A DNA stretch of 64,000 nt, taken from Phoronis australis (lineage: Eukaryota > Phoronida > Phoronidae). Below are positions 1-11,000 of the stretch, in pieces. Under the pieces are notes generated by a model. The model ran no database searches. It was given only the letters and a program-made list of their open reading frames with translations, and was not told the origin of the DNA. The position numbers were made by a program, and so were the translations under genes. Each line of letters begins with the position of its first letter. Position 1 is the first letter of the stretch. The DNA is taken from NCBI GenBank assembly GCA_002633005.1, contig NMRA01000142.1, forward strand, positions 254,272 to 318,271, read 5' to 3'.

Positions 1-403
1 ATCGTTTTTGCTAGCGATCGTTTTTGCTAGCGATCGTTTTTGCTAGCGATCGTTTTTGCTAGCGATCGTTTTTGCTAGCGATCGTTTTTGCTAGCGATCG
101 TTTTTGCTAGCGATCGTTTTTGCTAGCGATCGTTTTTGCTAGCGATCGTTTTTGCTAGCGATCGTTTTTGCTAGCGATCGTTTTTGCTAGCGATCGTTTT
201 TGCTAGCGATCGTTTTTGCTAGCGATCGTTTTTGCTAGCGATCGTTTTTGCTAGCGATCGTTTTTGCTAGCGATCGTTTTTGCTAGCGATCGTTTTTGCT
301 AGCGATCGTTTTTGCTAGCGATCGTTTTTGCTAGCGATCGTTTTTGCTAGCGATCGTTTTTGCTAGCGATCGTTTTTGCTAGCGATCGTTTTTGCTAGCG
401 ATC
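1..403. repeat. Perfect 16-bp satellite array, about 25 copies
   Basis: The unit ATCGTTTTTGCTAGCG is repeated head to tail without a mismatch for 25 full copies plus three bases, starting at base 1 and stopping at an undetermined base at 404. Each unit holds the palindrome GCTAGC, and each unit junction makes CGATCG. The array probably continues to the left, and its end at an N suggests a collapsed or gap-bounded satellite. No gene is in it. Confidence 0.97.
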
Positions 404-404
404 N
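404..404. other. Single undetermined base (assembly join)
   Basis: One N separates the satellite from unique sequence. Other single Ns are at 20115 and 55572, so they probably mark joins of uncertain size. Confidence 0.9.
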
Positions 405-2090
405 AGGAGCGTGGCAGGCCGCCCAGAAGTTTACATGCAGGGGAAACCCTGGCTTTGTGCCAATGTGGGTAAAAACTGGCCAAATACAATCTGACACAAA
501 ATTAAAGTCATTAAAAACTACACTTCTTTGAGTAAATTATTTACAGTATTAGAAAAATTGGCGTTCCTCCATTATTCTGCTGCTAAGGTTGTGGAGCGAT
601 CTTATGCATCAGCTTTCGGTGCCATGAAATATAGCGTCACCTATTGGCCAGTTTCTTTTTTCGACAATTCGTCAGTCTGCTCTTCTTCCACGAGGTTGCG
701 TACAATGTCACAACAAATCATCAGAACTGGTTTCATTTCATTAAGTTTTTTATTATTTTTATACTAGCAAACCGAATTTCAAGACAAATTTTGGTGCTGC
801 GAAGCTCCCATCATCTGCTGAGAGATGGCGCAAAAAATTTAGGAAATGGCACGTGCCATGAGCGTAGTGTTCTCAAAACACCGATAGAATTTTCTTTGTA
901 ACAAAAGGTGGAGAGTTATGCAAGAAAATGATGTTTATTAGAGTCTTTTTCACTTAAACAACTGGGCAAGATGCGAGTGGGTGAAAGTCGAGTAAATGGG
1001 TTCCTATTGTAAATGGCTGCCGGAAACCAGTTTTCAATGAGTAACAGCAATGTTCGAGAAGGTGACGAGCCAAATGACCCAAAAGGTGTCAAATTTCAAG
1101 ACCTATTGGAGGTTTCTACTTGTATTTCGGCGATAGTCTTCATACAGCTTAAGCATATCAAGCTAAGTGGCGCTGGCTAGTCACTGCTGCTCACAGGTAC
1201 CGCGAGGGGCCTTATGAGAATGCGCATTAGATGGTACCGAATGGGGCGATTTGCGCTCTAATTCGCTTTGACGGGAATGTTGGCGATTGAACTAGGAAAA
1301 TCTAGAGGTATGTATTGTTTTTATTGGTTTCGATGTCAACAAATGGAATGAACGTGTTTCTGTTGCAGATGAAATGTTTGACTTAAATTACTCTCAGATT
1401 TGACATGCTTGGAGTTATTCCGGAAGTGCCCGGCAGATGGCCATTCTGAATAGCAGTTGTGTACCTTTCTCTTTATTTAGTGTATAGTTGAGGGCTGATC
1501 AAAGGTGCCTGTGCTGCTTCTAATCAGATTGTCACCTAACAGGAAGAACTGGGACCACTGCATGAGTAAGAATACAACGAGAAAGGCATTTCAGAAGCCT
1601 TTCGTTATAAATTACATGTAATGCCAACATGATCAAGAATCTATAAAACCTACCGTAAGACATCTTGCATTAAATTTTGTCCTCTTGCAGTAACAAAATA
1701 CTGCTCAAGAATGGAGTAATATTACAAAACAAAACGTAGCTCCCGCCATCTGGTGGCTAGACAGTTTATCAAGAGCCACGGTTGTAGAAACTGAAAATAA
1801 TTTTTTAAAGTAACAAATTATCCTTAATTACAGTTTTAATTGTTTAATTTGGCAATTTGAGTTGTTTTCACTACATTTCTTTGTCAAAAATTGTTAAATT
1901 TTATAAGTAGAATTATGATGAATTCCTGTTAATATAAGCCATCAAAACTACTGAAAGAACTATTTTTTATTATTTCGAGGTGTAAATAAAAGAAATTTTT
2001 AATTTGTACAACTTTTCAACCCCAAAACTGATAAAAACAAGTGTGGTTGTAACTGATTTGCGCTTTACGTCAAAGAAATTTGTGTATCTA
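405..2090. other. Intergenic stretch, no firm gene
   Basis: AT-rich sequence with only short open frames of low complexity. Two items stand out. One is a coding-like 33-codon stretch at 1013-1111. The other is a CTCF-like core on the minus strand at 1745-1757 (GCCACCAGATGGC). Nothing else is recognised. Confidence 0.5.
1013..1111 (+). CDS. Possible first coding exon, unknown protein
   Basis: An ATG at 1013 follows an in-frame TAA directly and opens 33 codons rich in Asn, Ser, Glu, Asp and Lys. The peptide begins MAAGNQFSMSNSN and ends PKGVKFQDLLE. The frame reaches a GT at 1112-1113 (GAG then GTTTCT, a weak donor); without splicing it ends at a TAG at 1178. The composition looks like protein rather than translated intergenic DNA. 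I do not recognise the family and saw no partner exon downstream. It could be a stray gene start or chance. Confidence 0.22.
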
Positions 2091-2107
2091 TGACGTCATC
2101 TAGCAAC
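2091..2107 (+). promoter_or_regulatory. CRE plus X-box-like motif, possible ARMC3 promoter
   Basis: A perfect CRE palindrome, TGACGTCA, lies at 2091-2098. It overlaps GTCATC-T-AGCAAC at 2095-2107, which fits the RFX X-box consensus GTNRCC-N(0-3)-RGYAAC with one mismatch. Possible splice donors follow at 2131 (GTGAGT) and 2161 (GTGCGT). A splice acceptor (TTTGTTTCAG) lies just before the ARMC3 start codon at 5059. A non-coding first exon of ARMC3 starting just after this site would fit. X-boxes drive many motile-cilium genes and CRE sites many testis genes, which suits ARMC3. The transcription start itself is inferred. Confidence 0.35.
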
Positions 2108-2160
2108 AACACATTCTGGGGAAGCCGAGTGTGAGTTGGGAGCAAGACTTTATGTGTTAG

Positions 2161-5039
2161 GTGCGTAAAAGCAAGTAATTGAATTAATGATTTTAACGGC
2201 ACTTTTAAGTCTACAATCCTTGCACCTCTTTTTTTTCAAATTTTATTATTTTTTTCTATAGTTTCATGTTGAAAGAACATATTTGTTTGAACACAACAAA
2301 CTCGCCAATGACGACAGTTCATGATCATCAATGATCGGATGAATGAGTTCTGCCCCAGGCTTCAGTTCGTGGGCAGTACTGATCTATGGATTATCTCTAT
2401 GATTTTCATACCATGAAAAGGTTTATTAGTTTAGTTAATCCAATAAGGTTTCCTCCTCTGCAACAACTTTGTAAAAAGGCAGGCATCCAAGGAGTGCAAT
2501 CGCCTAACCCCATAAAAAGTTACTCATTTCAGGATACAGCGAATAGCCTTGAATGAAACTATTATATATACATTGAGTTATAATTAACATTTACCATTAC
2601 TCTAGAGACAGTTTAGTCAACACGCATTGAACTTATCCTGTGAAAATCTGTTGCGGTTCATTTGAGCTTCCATCACCTTGCCGAACAAAAATTAAGTTCA
2701 AGGGACATAAATCTTACAAATTACGCTGGATATCTTCCCATGCTAAATTGTGCAAGAATCAAATGCCAGGTCAGATGCTTCCCTAAGTGTCGCGCTTGTC
2801 ATATTACCTGACTTGCGTGACATCAGTTGAAACACATTGTGGTTTTCCACGTGGTAAAAAAGTTAGCAGCAACCAAGCAAGTGGAGTTGAAATTCCTGTA
2901 GACATGCCTCATTAAGGATATGTATAGAACCAAAAAGAATCACTAAAGAAAGCAAGTGCTTGTTAAGAGACAGGTTTAAGTGTAAATATATATTTTTGAC
3001 GAGGTGAAAATCACTTATTCGGTGACCTTATTTGGGCTGCTGCCCATTTAAAATACACAGGATGACATTAGTACAGAAACCGTTGGGGTGTGCTGTAGCC
3101 CCCAGTATATAGTCAGCCGAGCTAGGAGCTACGTGTTACCTATTATAGTTGTTTATCACTTCAATATTGTTGTGATATGTGATATGTGACTTGCAAGTGT
3201 GACCTACAGACGAATAAAGCTTCTTCAAGTCGCTCACCAATAAGCAATTGCCTCTTGCTCAAACGGTTTGTACACTTGACTCGCATGTCAGAGAAACACG
3301 CTTTTTCTACTGCATCTTCAGTATAAAACGCTAACAATATCTGATTTTCGAAATAGCCATGTCATATTGAAATTCAATATCTCGCTAGACGGTATTCATG
3401 TCTTTGGCGGACAGGCATTCAATGCCACCTATAGATTCCATGTAATGCCGATGGAAGGTTTTGACCTGCTAGTATAAACAGCGTTTTAATGGCGTGCTAT
3501 CATAATGCCGGACAATTTCCACTGCTGTGCATTGGGCTGTACGTCTAATGGCTCACGGAAAAAGGAAAACTCTTGAATCTATAGATGGAGGATATCATAT
3601 GTCCCATGTATTTCCCACTCCGAAAAAGAGTCCATGCCTGTGAAGTAGCTATAACTGATAAAGCAGGAGAATTCTGATCCCAGCCGTCTTGTCAAAAAAA
3701 TGAATATTTAAATTAGTGAACTCACCCTAATCAAACAAAAGGACGTAATGACAGAGGAATGTATTCCTTTGTTTTTAAATCAATGTAATTGAACTTCTGT
3801 CCACCATCAGTCGGGTTAAAGCAGAAGTCGCTTTTGTGTTCTCATTGATCTCGAGAATGCTGATGTGAAAAAGTCCTGTCAGAAAGAAGGCGCTTATTTG
3901 TTATCCAAAATTTTCAGACAATACATCAGCAGGAAATGTTTCAAAAACAGGAGCATGTAAATTGATATTACTTCTAAACAATTCAAATATCTCCGAAATC
4001 TCCATGGGAATTCAGGCTGGAATTCAATTCAGACCAGACAATTGTGCTAATAGTACAGGCTATGCTTCTCTCTGTTGGTTTGATTTCTTCTAATCACTGG
4101 ATCTGTGATACCTTGTACTGTGGAGCTGAGCAATTATCAGGTGCAATGACTGCAACAGTAACTCTTTGAATTGTGATGTAGTAATTGGACTGTGTATCAG
4201 CGTGTTTGATGCTGAATAGAGGCTCCCTGGGAGTACTTAAAGCAGATGTTGAATAGACTGGCTGACTGGGAATACTCAAAGCAATCAATCAGGTTGATGA
4301 TATCTGCCTTTGAAAATCACTGTCCTTGTGGAATGCTTACGAAGGGGAAGAAATTAATGAATGAACTCCAGTCATTCAGAGTTTCTTGTTAGGAAATGGA
4401 ATGTAGCTCATTATGATAAACCAGTGTGATATTTTTGTTCCTGTAGTCTAAAACAATTCTAGCTTGAATATGCTAAATGTAGAACAAAGAAAATTCTTAT
4501 TGAAGTTAACTTGTTCAAACCCTGGAGTTTCTCCTCCATAAAAGCCACTTCACTTTTAGCATACAAGCCACAGAATTTCAGGGAGAAACTGTACCTGATA
4601 CGATGCCAAGTAACCCAAACCAATATCACTTTCACAGAAGTCACACTGGCAGATCTGAGATATGTCGCAAGGAAGCACACTCAGCTTTTTTTAAGATAAA
4701 CTGTTCAAATAATCACCCCAATTACCATTCTGGTGGCATTTTTTATCTGGAAGTGAGTGATCCCTGTCACCCTCCTAAATTTGCCTTTGAGTCAGTGGGC
4801 AGCTTAAGTGTGTTTGCTCTTATGGAGAAATAATATTATTGGATAATTATTATGTAGAAGTTGGCTCAGGATTAAACCTGTACTCGCCAATACTGAAGTC
4901 AATATCGTTAATACATAATTGCTTGCTACAGCTCATCTTTCCATCTGTCTTAAGGCTGTGAACATTAGTTGTCTAGTACAATTAAGGTTTTTGCTGAAGT
5001 CGCCTCTGCCACTGTGTTTAACAGACTCCTTTGTTTCAG
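2161..5039. other. Intergenic stretch or first ARMC3 intron
   Basis: Nothing here is confidently genic. It holds a THAP-like start at 3505-3576. It also holds a short minus-strand match near 3110-3130 to the 3' part of the SINE at 11.7 kb. The remaining small open frames on both strands (for example 4459-4680 and 4511-4699) overlap each other and have no family features. Confidence 0.45.
3505..3576 (+). pseudogene. THAP-like zinc-finger start, broken
   Basis: The ATG at 3505 begins a peptide starting MPDNFHCCALGCTSNGSRKK. The N-terminal C-x(3)-C with a following basic patch looks like the beginning of a THAP (C2CH) finger. The frame stops at a TGA at 3574-3576 after 23 residues. I could not follow a clear WxxA or Cys-x2-His half afterwards. 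It may be a decayed transposase or THAP gene. A better THAP example is in the transposon at 51.3-52.9 kb. Confidence 0.25.
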
Positions 5040-5058
5040 ATCTTCACCTGCTGGCATT

Positions 5059-8000
5059 ATGGGTAAAAAAGTAAAGAAGGATGAAAAACCACCTCCAGAT
5101 GATGTTGTAAGTTGTACATCACTAATGTAAATAGAATCGTATTGACTCACATAAAGCCTATGTTTGCGTCATTTTTTTTCATTTTTTCATCTTTTTACTA
5201 TAATTGTCAGAGCGTGTGATTGGTCTCAGTTGCTTTTCTGATAGAATGATTGTGCTGGTTGTATCCTGTGCTATTCATTCAAAAGTCTGATTTTTTCTGT
5301 CATAGTTGTTGAAGGGAGATTTCAAGGGTTTTAGTCATTAAAATGTTTTTTATGTTGCGACATAATGGAAATTTGCTAAAAAATTAATGTGTATATTTTA
5401 CCTTTTAGTCAGCCAGAGAACAATTCCTGTTGGAATATTGAAGATTTATTATGACTCATTCTGACATGAGACCATATCCATTTCAGTTTGACCCTCTTCT
5501 GGTTGAGAGCCGACAGGCGCAGACTGTAGTGTTAATGTTGAGCAGTGTTGAAGAGGACGTATTGTCAAAAGCATGTGAAGCCATATACAAGTTTGTTGAA
5601 AAATGTAAGCAGATAAAGTTCAATAGATCTCGGGCTAGTTTTGATAATGTGGAAGTGAGAAGGGAATTTGTGTCGTGTATCACTTAAATTCTGTTCGTAT
5701 TCTGTTCCCTTGCTAGTAACCTCAAAATCTGAAACCTTTCAAGTAGAATAATTAATGTTTTTCCATTGATTGACTCTGTAATGCTTCTATTCTGAAATTA
5801 TATGTGATTGTACAATAATTGTAAGTTTAAAATGTCAGTTTTGTGCATTCGGGCTGAAATTATAGCGGCTGGTCAGGCTTTGTTTTTTTAACCTGCTACA
5901 GACTGTAAGATTAGCTTTCACTCTGTTGGTAGTTTTGACAATCTATAAATTGTAATCCCAATTTTTATTTCAGGTGATGAAAATAAAAAGCTCTTGTTTG
6001 ATCTTGGAGCATTAGACCCTCTTCTACGGTTGATTCAGCATGAAGAACGTCTCGTTCGCAGGAACGCTTGCATGGCCTTTGGTGTTATGGCTTGTCACCG
6101 TAAGTATAGTTTATGTTCATTACTTAGTTGCATGTGTCCATGCATATATTGAAATTACTGATAAGCAAAAAACATTAGAATAGAATTTGCGTGAAACTAA
6201 TCTATTTCAAAATGGTAGATGTTGACAATGTATTTAACATCCAACATTTAATGGGTACATTATAATTGTTTTTACAAAACTTTCGGGTTTATTGTTGGAT
6301 TGAGCTATTAAATAATAAAATTTGTTGTGTTTTTGTGATTTATTTCGAATCGTCAATCCTCGCCAATGTGAACCACACATTCGTTGAAATCAAGGCGGTG
6401 ACTTCCTCTACAATAGTTAAAGCATGCACGAAATACTCTGGCATTGATGGATAGCAATATTTATATTGTCAGCAGAGCATTTGGCTATGAACAGGAAGTT
6501 TCCCTGCTTGAATTTACACAAGCCAAAAAGGGTTGATTTCAGAAAATCACGCTGATAATGACACTTTAAATCAAAAGTACAAAGAATGGCCAAAAGCCTC
6601 TCAGGAAACACCCGTAAGTGAAACATGGGCACTTGCGTCTGTATGCAAAACACTTGTCAATGAGTCCAAAATTTTTTGAAAAAATATTTTTCTATAATTT
6701 GTTATTGAGAGCCCACATGGAAGGCAGTGCTGTCACTGAAGAGGCCACCCTCACTTTAAATATTATCATAAATAAATAAATAAATATTTTGATATAAGCA
6801 CGTAATAGGGTAAGAAAAATGGACATTCAGAAATGTTCCATAATATTTGTGTCATTAGTTCTTGAGAGTGATGAAAGGCACATTGCGACTAGTTTTGTTG
6901 TGATTTTTATTTTTCCTTTTGGTTTATAATTATGCAATTATATTCATTGTGCAATGCTAAATGGTACCAAAACTATTATAATTATGGTCGTGTTTTCAGC
7001 TGACGTTCGTAGGGCTTTGAAGAAGAAAGAAGAGACTGTACCTGCCATTGTGTCTCTCCTCAACCCCGAGGGTAGGCGTGTTCTAATTCATTTCTCGAGA
7101 AATATCCTTGGAAATTTCTGTTATGTGTCAGTAGTCATCATAGGAATGTTTAGCATGACGTCATTATGATGTCATTTTGACATTTTGGACCCAGTGTGAC
7201 GGCATGTGTATTTTTATTTTCGGGTTCAAATTGCATCATCTACTGCCATGGCACGTCATCATTAAACATCGGAATTACAAACATGTCCTCTTAAGTGATT
7301 ATACCAAGCAAGAACAGTTTTCAAATGCTGATGCAAGTCTGGTTGTTAATTGTTATGGGCTGTCTCTTATCCAGCATCACCAACACTGAGTGTCGTACCT
7401 AATTATTTGCCACTCTTAAGCATGCAATATGGCAGGCAACTGAAATTACATTCTGTAACATTTGTCAAAAAAGATTAAGTAGTAGTAAATTACACTTTTC
7501 TGCATTTATCATATACAACTTGTACAGCAATTGATAAAGTTTGGAAAGGTAATTAATCTTTGGAAAAACAGAAAATTGACAATATATCTTACTTATTACT
7601 TTTGTGAGAAATAAGTGAAAAATTTTGCGGTGTTGCTGTCATGGCTGTTGCTGTAATTGCTCTGTTCCACACAAAAGGAACTTAGATCAGCCTTCTCGAT
7701 ATTGTGCAGCAGAATTTCCAGGATGAGCTGTAAAGTGAAAGCCACATTTTTTCAGATAATCCTCTGTTATTCTTTTTTAGTTTCTTTATGGTTAATATTC
7801 CCTTTCATTTTTCTAGCCTGTTTAATTTCGAGCCTGTACGAAATATTTGAGTTTTTCACAGTTTACAGATTAATCGAAAAGTTATTTTCCATTAAATAGC
7901 ATTTTATATTCAGGTACCATTCATTCAACTTTCAGTTGCCAAATAGTGTCACTTTTCAAACCAATCAATGTGATCAAAAAATCTAAGAAAAGTTTAATTT

Positions 8001-11000
8001 CTACTACAAACTGTGAACAAATTTTTTTAATGGTGTTTACCATTACTTCAAGACCTCAATAGCATCTGATTCGGCGTTTGTTGTGTTTTTGTTGCATTTT
8101 ATATGAATAAATATTTTATATTTTTTTGTTAACCTATTTCAGAGGATGCTGTAGTCCATGAATTTGCTGCCCTGTGTTTGTCCTCGCTGTCCCATGACTT
8201 CAGTAGCAAGACAGTGATTGTAGAACAGAATGGGGTTGAGCCTCTCATTCGCTGTCTATCCTCTAGCGACCCAGACGTTCAGAAGAACTCCATCGAAACC
8301 CTGGCACTCATGTTGCAGGTTAGTACAACAATGACCATAGATAATTCTACCAAAAGATCTTGCACCGACGAACACAAGCAAAGTTTGAATAAAGACAACA
8401 ACTTTTCTAAAATGTAGCGACACGTTTCGAGCGCAAAACATCCACTATTTTCAAGATTTATTCAAAGCCTGTAGCCATCCTGGCATCCATTCTCTGAATA
8501 AAGCTTGACAATGGTGAATGTTTTACCACCGAAACATGTTGGTACATTTCAGAAAAGTTGTTGTCTTTACTCAAATTTTAATACAAGTTACTACACAATC
8601 CTTTGGCATGGTTGAAATGTAGTTTTATTGGCTCATTTAAATCCACAAAATATTTTTGTTTGTGTCCATAAATACCACCATACTTCTGCTAGAAATCAGT
8701 AAAGCTGGATAACAATAATGACATCACGCTATCGTGCATTATATTACCTTTGACCTTTGACATCATAAAAACTGTTAAACTTATTCAGTAAAATGTGTTT
8801 CAACTCTGGGTGACCCGCACGTTGATCTGTGTTCTTTTACATGTCAGATTATCACATGGTGATAGGGATATTTCCCGTTTCTAGACCCTCGTGGGATTTG
8901 GAGAATGGGAATAAATCCTTCAAATCCTATGAGGAACCTAGACAGGGGAAAGAACTGCTGTAGACAATATGTAATAATCCGTTTTTCCTACAACACTCAC
9001 AAAACAAGAATGAAGTGCTTTGAATCAACTTTCGTTGTGCTTGACATCATGGTCATCGGTATGCAGCACAGTGGGTCAAACCACACTCGTGACCATCCTC
9101 CATAGAACATCGCAACCGGCATGCCCATCACATTTCTCGCCTAATCGTTATCTCCTGTGGGAATAACTGTATGTTTTATTACCCGGTATTCATTAATTAC
9201 TGGTCAAACTTGAATTGAGGAATATATGACAACACCGTATTAATTAACTACCGTCGTGATCCGTCATATGTTTTCAGGACTATCAAGCCAGAACAGCTAT
9301 AAGGGAGCTGAATGGTATCCAGCCTATGATGGACTTACTCAGGTCTGAATTTGCCATCATCCAAGAATTAGCGTTGCTGTCACTAGACAGAACCATGCAA
9401 GATCGTAAGTATTTGAATGTTGTGGCCTAAACTTGTGACTGAAATAAATGAATAGTACTCAAGCTGGATCTGCATGACCAAGTATAGCTGCATGCAGCAA
9501 ATGTTCTGTGATCATTTTAAAAAGACGTGTCATCAAAATTTGTGTACAAGTCACTTAGAAGTGCATGCTGGGTAATAGTAACCTCTTGTAGATAAGTCAC
9601 GCCAAAACCATGAACTGAACTGGTTTAATGCATTTTGGGTGAAAGGAAGTTTTTTATTGTTTTTTTACTATTAATTTTTGGTGAAAGGAAGTTTTTTATT
9701 GTTTTTTTACTATTAATTTTTTTGGTGAAGAGAAGTTATTGCCCTCGTGAAACCGTAATACATTATTTTATTGGAAATCGTACGATACGTGAACACTTGG
9801 TGTCTCGCTATTGTAGCGGAGAACAGGGCTGCATTTCGAGAACTCGAGGGCTTGAAAGAGATCATCAACTTCATAGGCAACCCTGAGTATAATGACCTGC
9901 ATACAATGGCTGTATCTGTCCTGTCTACCTGCCTAGAAGATGTGGAGACTATGCAGGTTTGGCTTTAAGCCTTTGTCTTCTGTGTCCCCATGATGCAAGG
10001 GTCAACAACATATTATTAATTTCTGGCTCTAATGAAAAGAGGCCACTCTTTATATATTCTGAGTGAGGACATTAAGCTGTTCGCCAGCATAAAGTCATTT
10101 GTGGGGTAAGAGATCCAACGTAACCTGAATGCATGCTTCACTGGCGCCACCTTGTGAATTTTGGGTTCCTGATGTGAAGTCACAATCAGTTTTCTACTTG
10201 CTTAAACTTTGTGGTAGTAAATCTATCCATAGAAGTCTTTGTGGCTTGTAGTAACAATGGTAACTCACTATAAAAAAAGTTTTAACGTGTTCTAATCAAA
10301 AACATTTTAATGAGGTTTTAATGAACTGATGTAATCATTCCTTGTGTTTTGGAAATAATTTATTAGCTGCTGCTTCTATGTCAAAAAGGGATTTTCTAGT
10401 TCAATCCTTTTTCAAGTCTAATTTAAATCATTATCCCATAAAGTTGCTGAAGTCCGAATTCAAACTCTTTTCTTCATGACAAATTCTATTTAAATTCAAA
10501 CTTTGTCGTATAATTCGGTTACTATGGTTTTTGACAGCAAATTAAAGAGTCCGGTGGTCTTCAGAAACTTGTCGCCCTCATAACAGACGTTCCTCCACCT
10601 GAGGAAGAAGAGAAAGGGAAGAAAGGAAAGGATAAAAAGAGCGGAAAAGAAGATAAAAAAGGCAAAAAAGGAAAAGCTGATGAAGAAGGTGAGTACTGTG
10701 TATAGTGGAGCTATAGTCCACCACGGGGTCAAATTAATTTTGCGTTAGGTTGCGTCGTAGTTCTAAGCTATTAAAGTGCGTACTGCAATGTATGCTGGTG
10801 ATAGTGGATAAAACTCTTTGAAATCATTCGTTCTATAAAATATAGAATGTACTGATAATACTATCACCAAGTGCCACAAATGTTAGACGCTACGATCACA
10901 GACATACAAATGAGTCTCCGTTTAGTGCTATGCTACATTCTACAAACCGTAATTTTCAAAATATTGAATGATCTCTCCTGTGAATGCAGACTTAAGTTTT

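Larger units (their letters stand above)
5487..9956 (+). other. ARMC3: ARMC3 exons 2-7: first armadillo block
   Basis: These exons encode residues 17-269. Armadillo-type helices are plain: FDPLLVES, then KACEAIYKF, LFDLGALDPLLRLI, VVHEFAALCLSSLS, GVEPLIRCLSSSDPDVQKNS and LEDVETMQ, each matching the human order. Intron 5 (8319-9277) holds a foldback element. Intron 6 (9405-9816) holds a 42-bp direct duplication. Exon 7 uses the acceptor TTGTAG at 9811-9816, and its frame joins exons 6 and 8. Confidence 0.9.

Noticed and set aside
1-403. CRISPR-like regular array
   Set aside because: There are no unique spacers; it is a simple head-to-tail 16-bp satellite in eukaryotic DNA.
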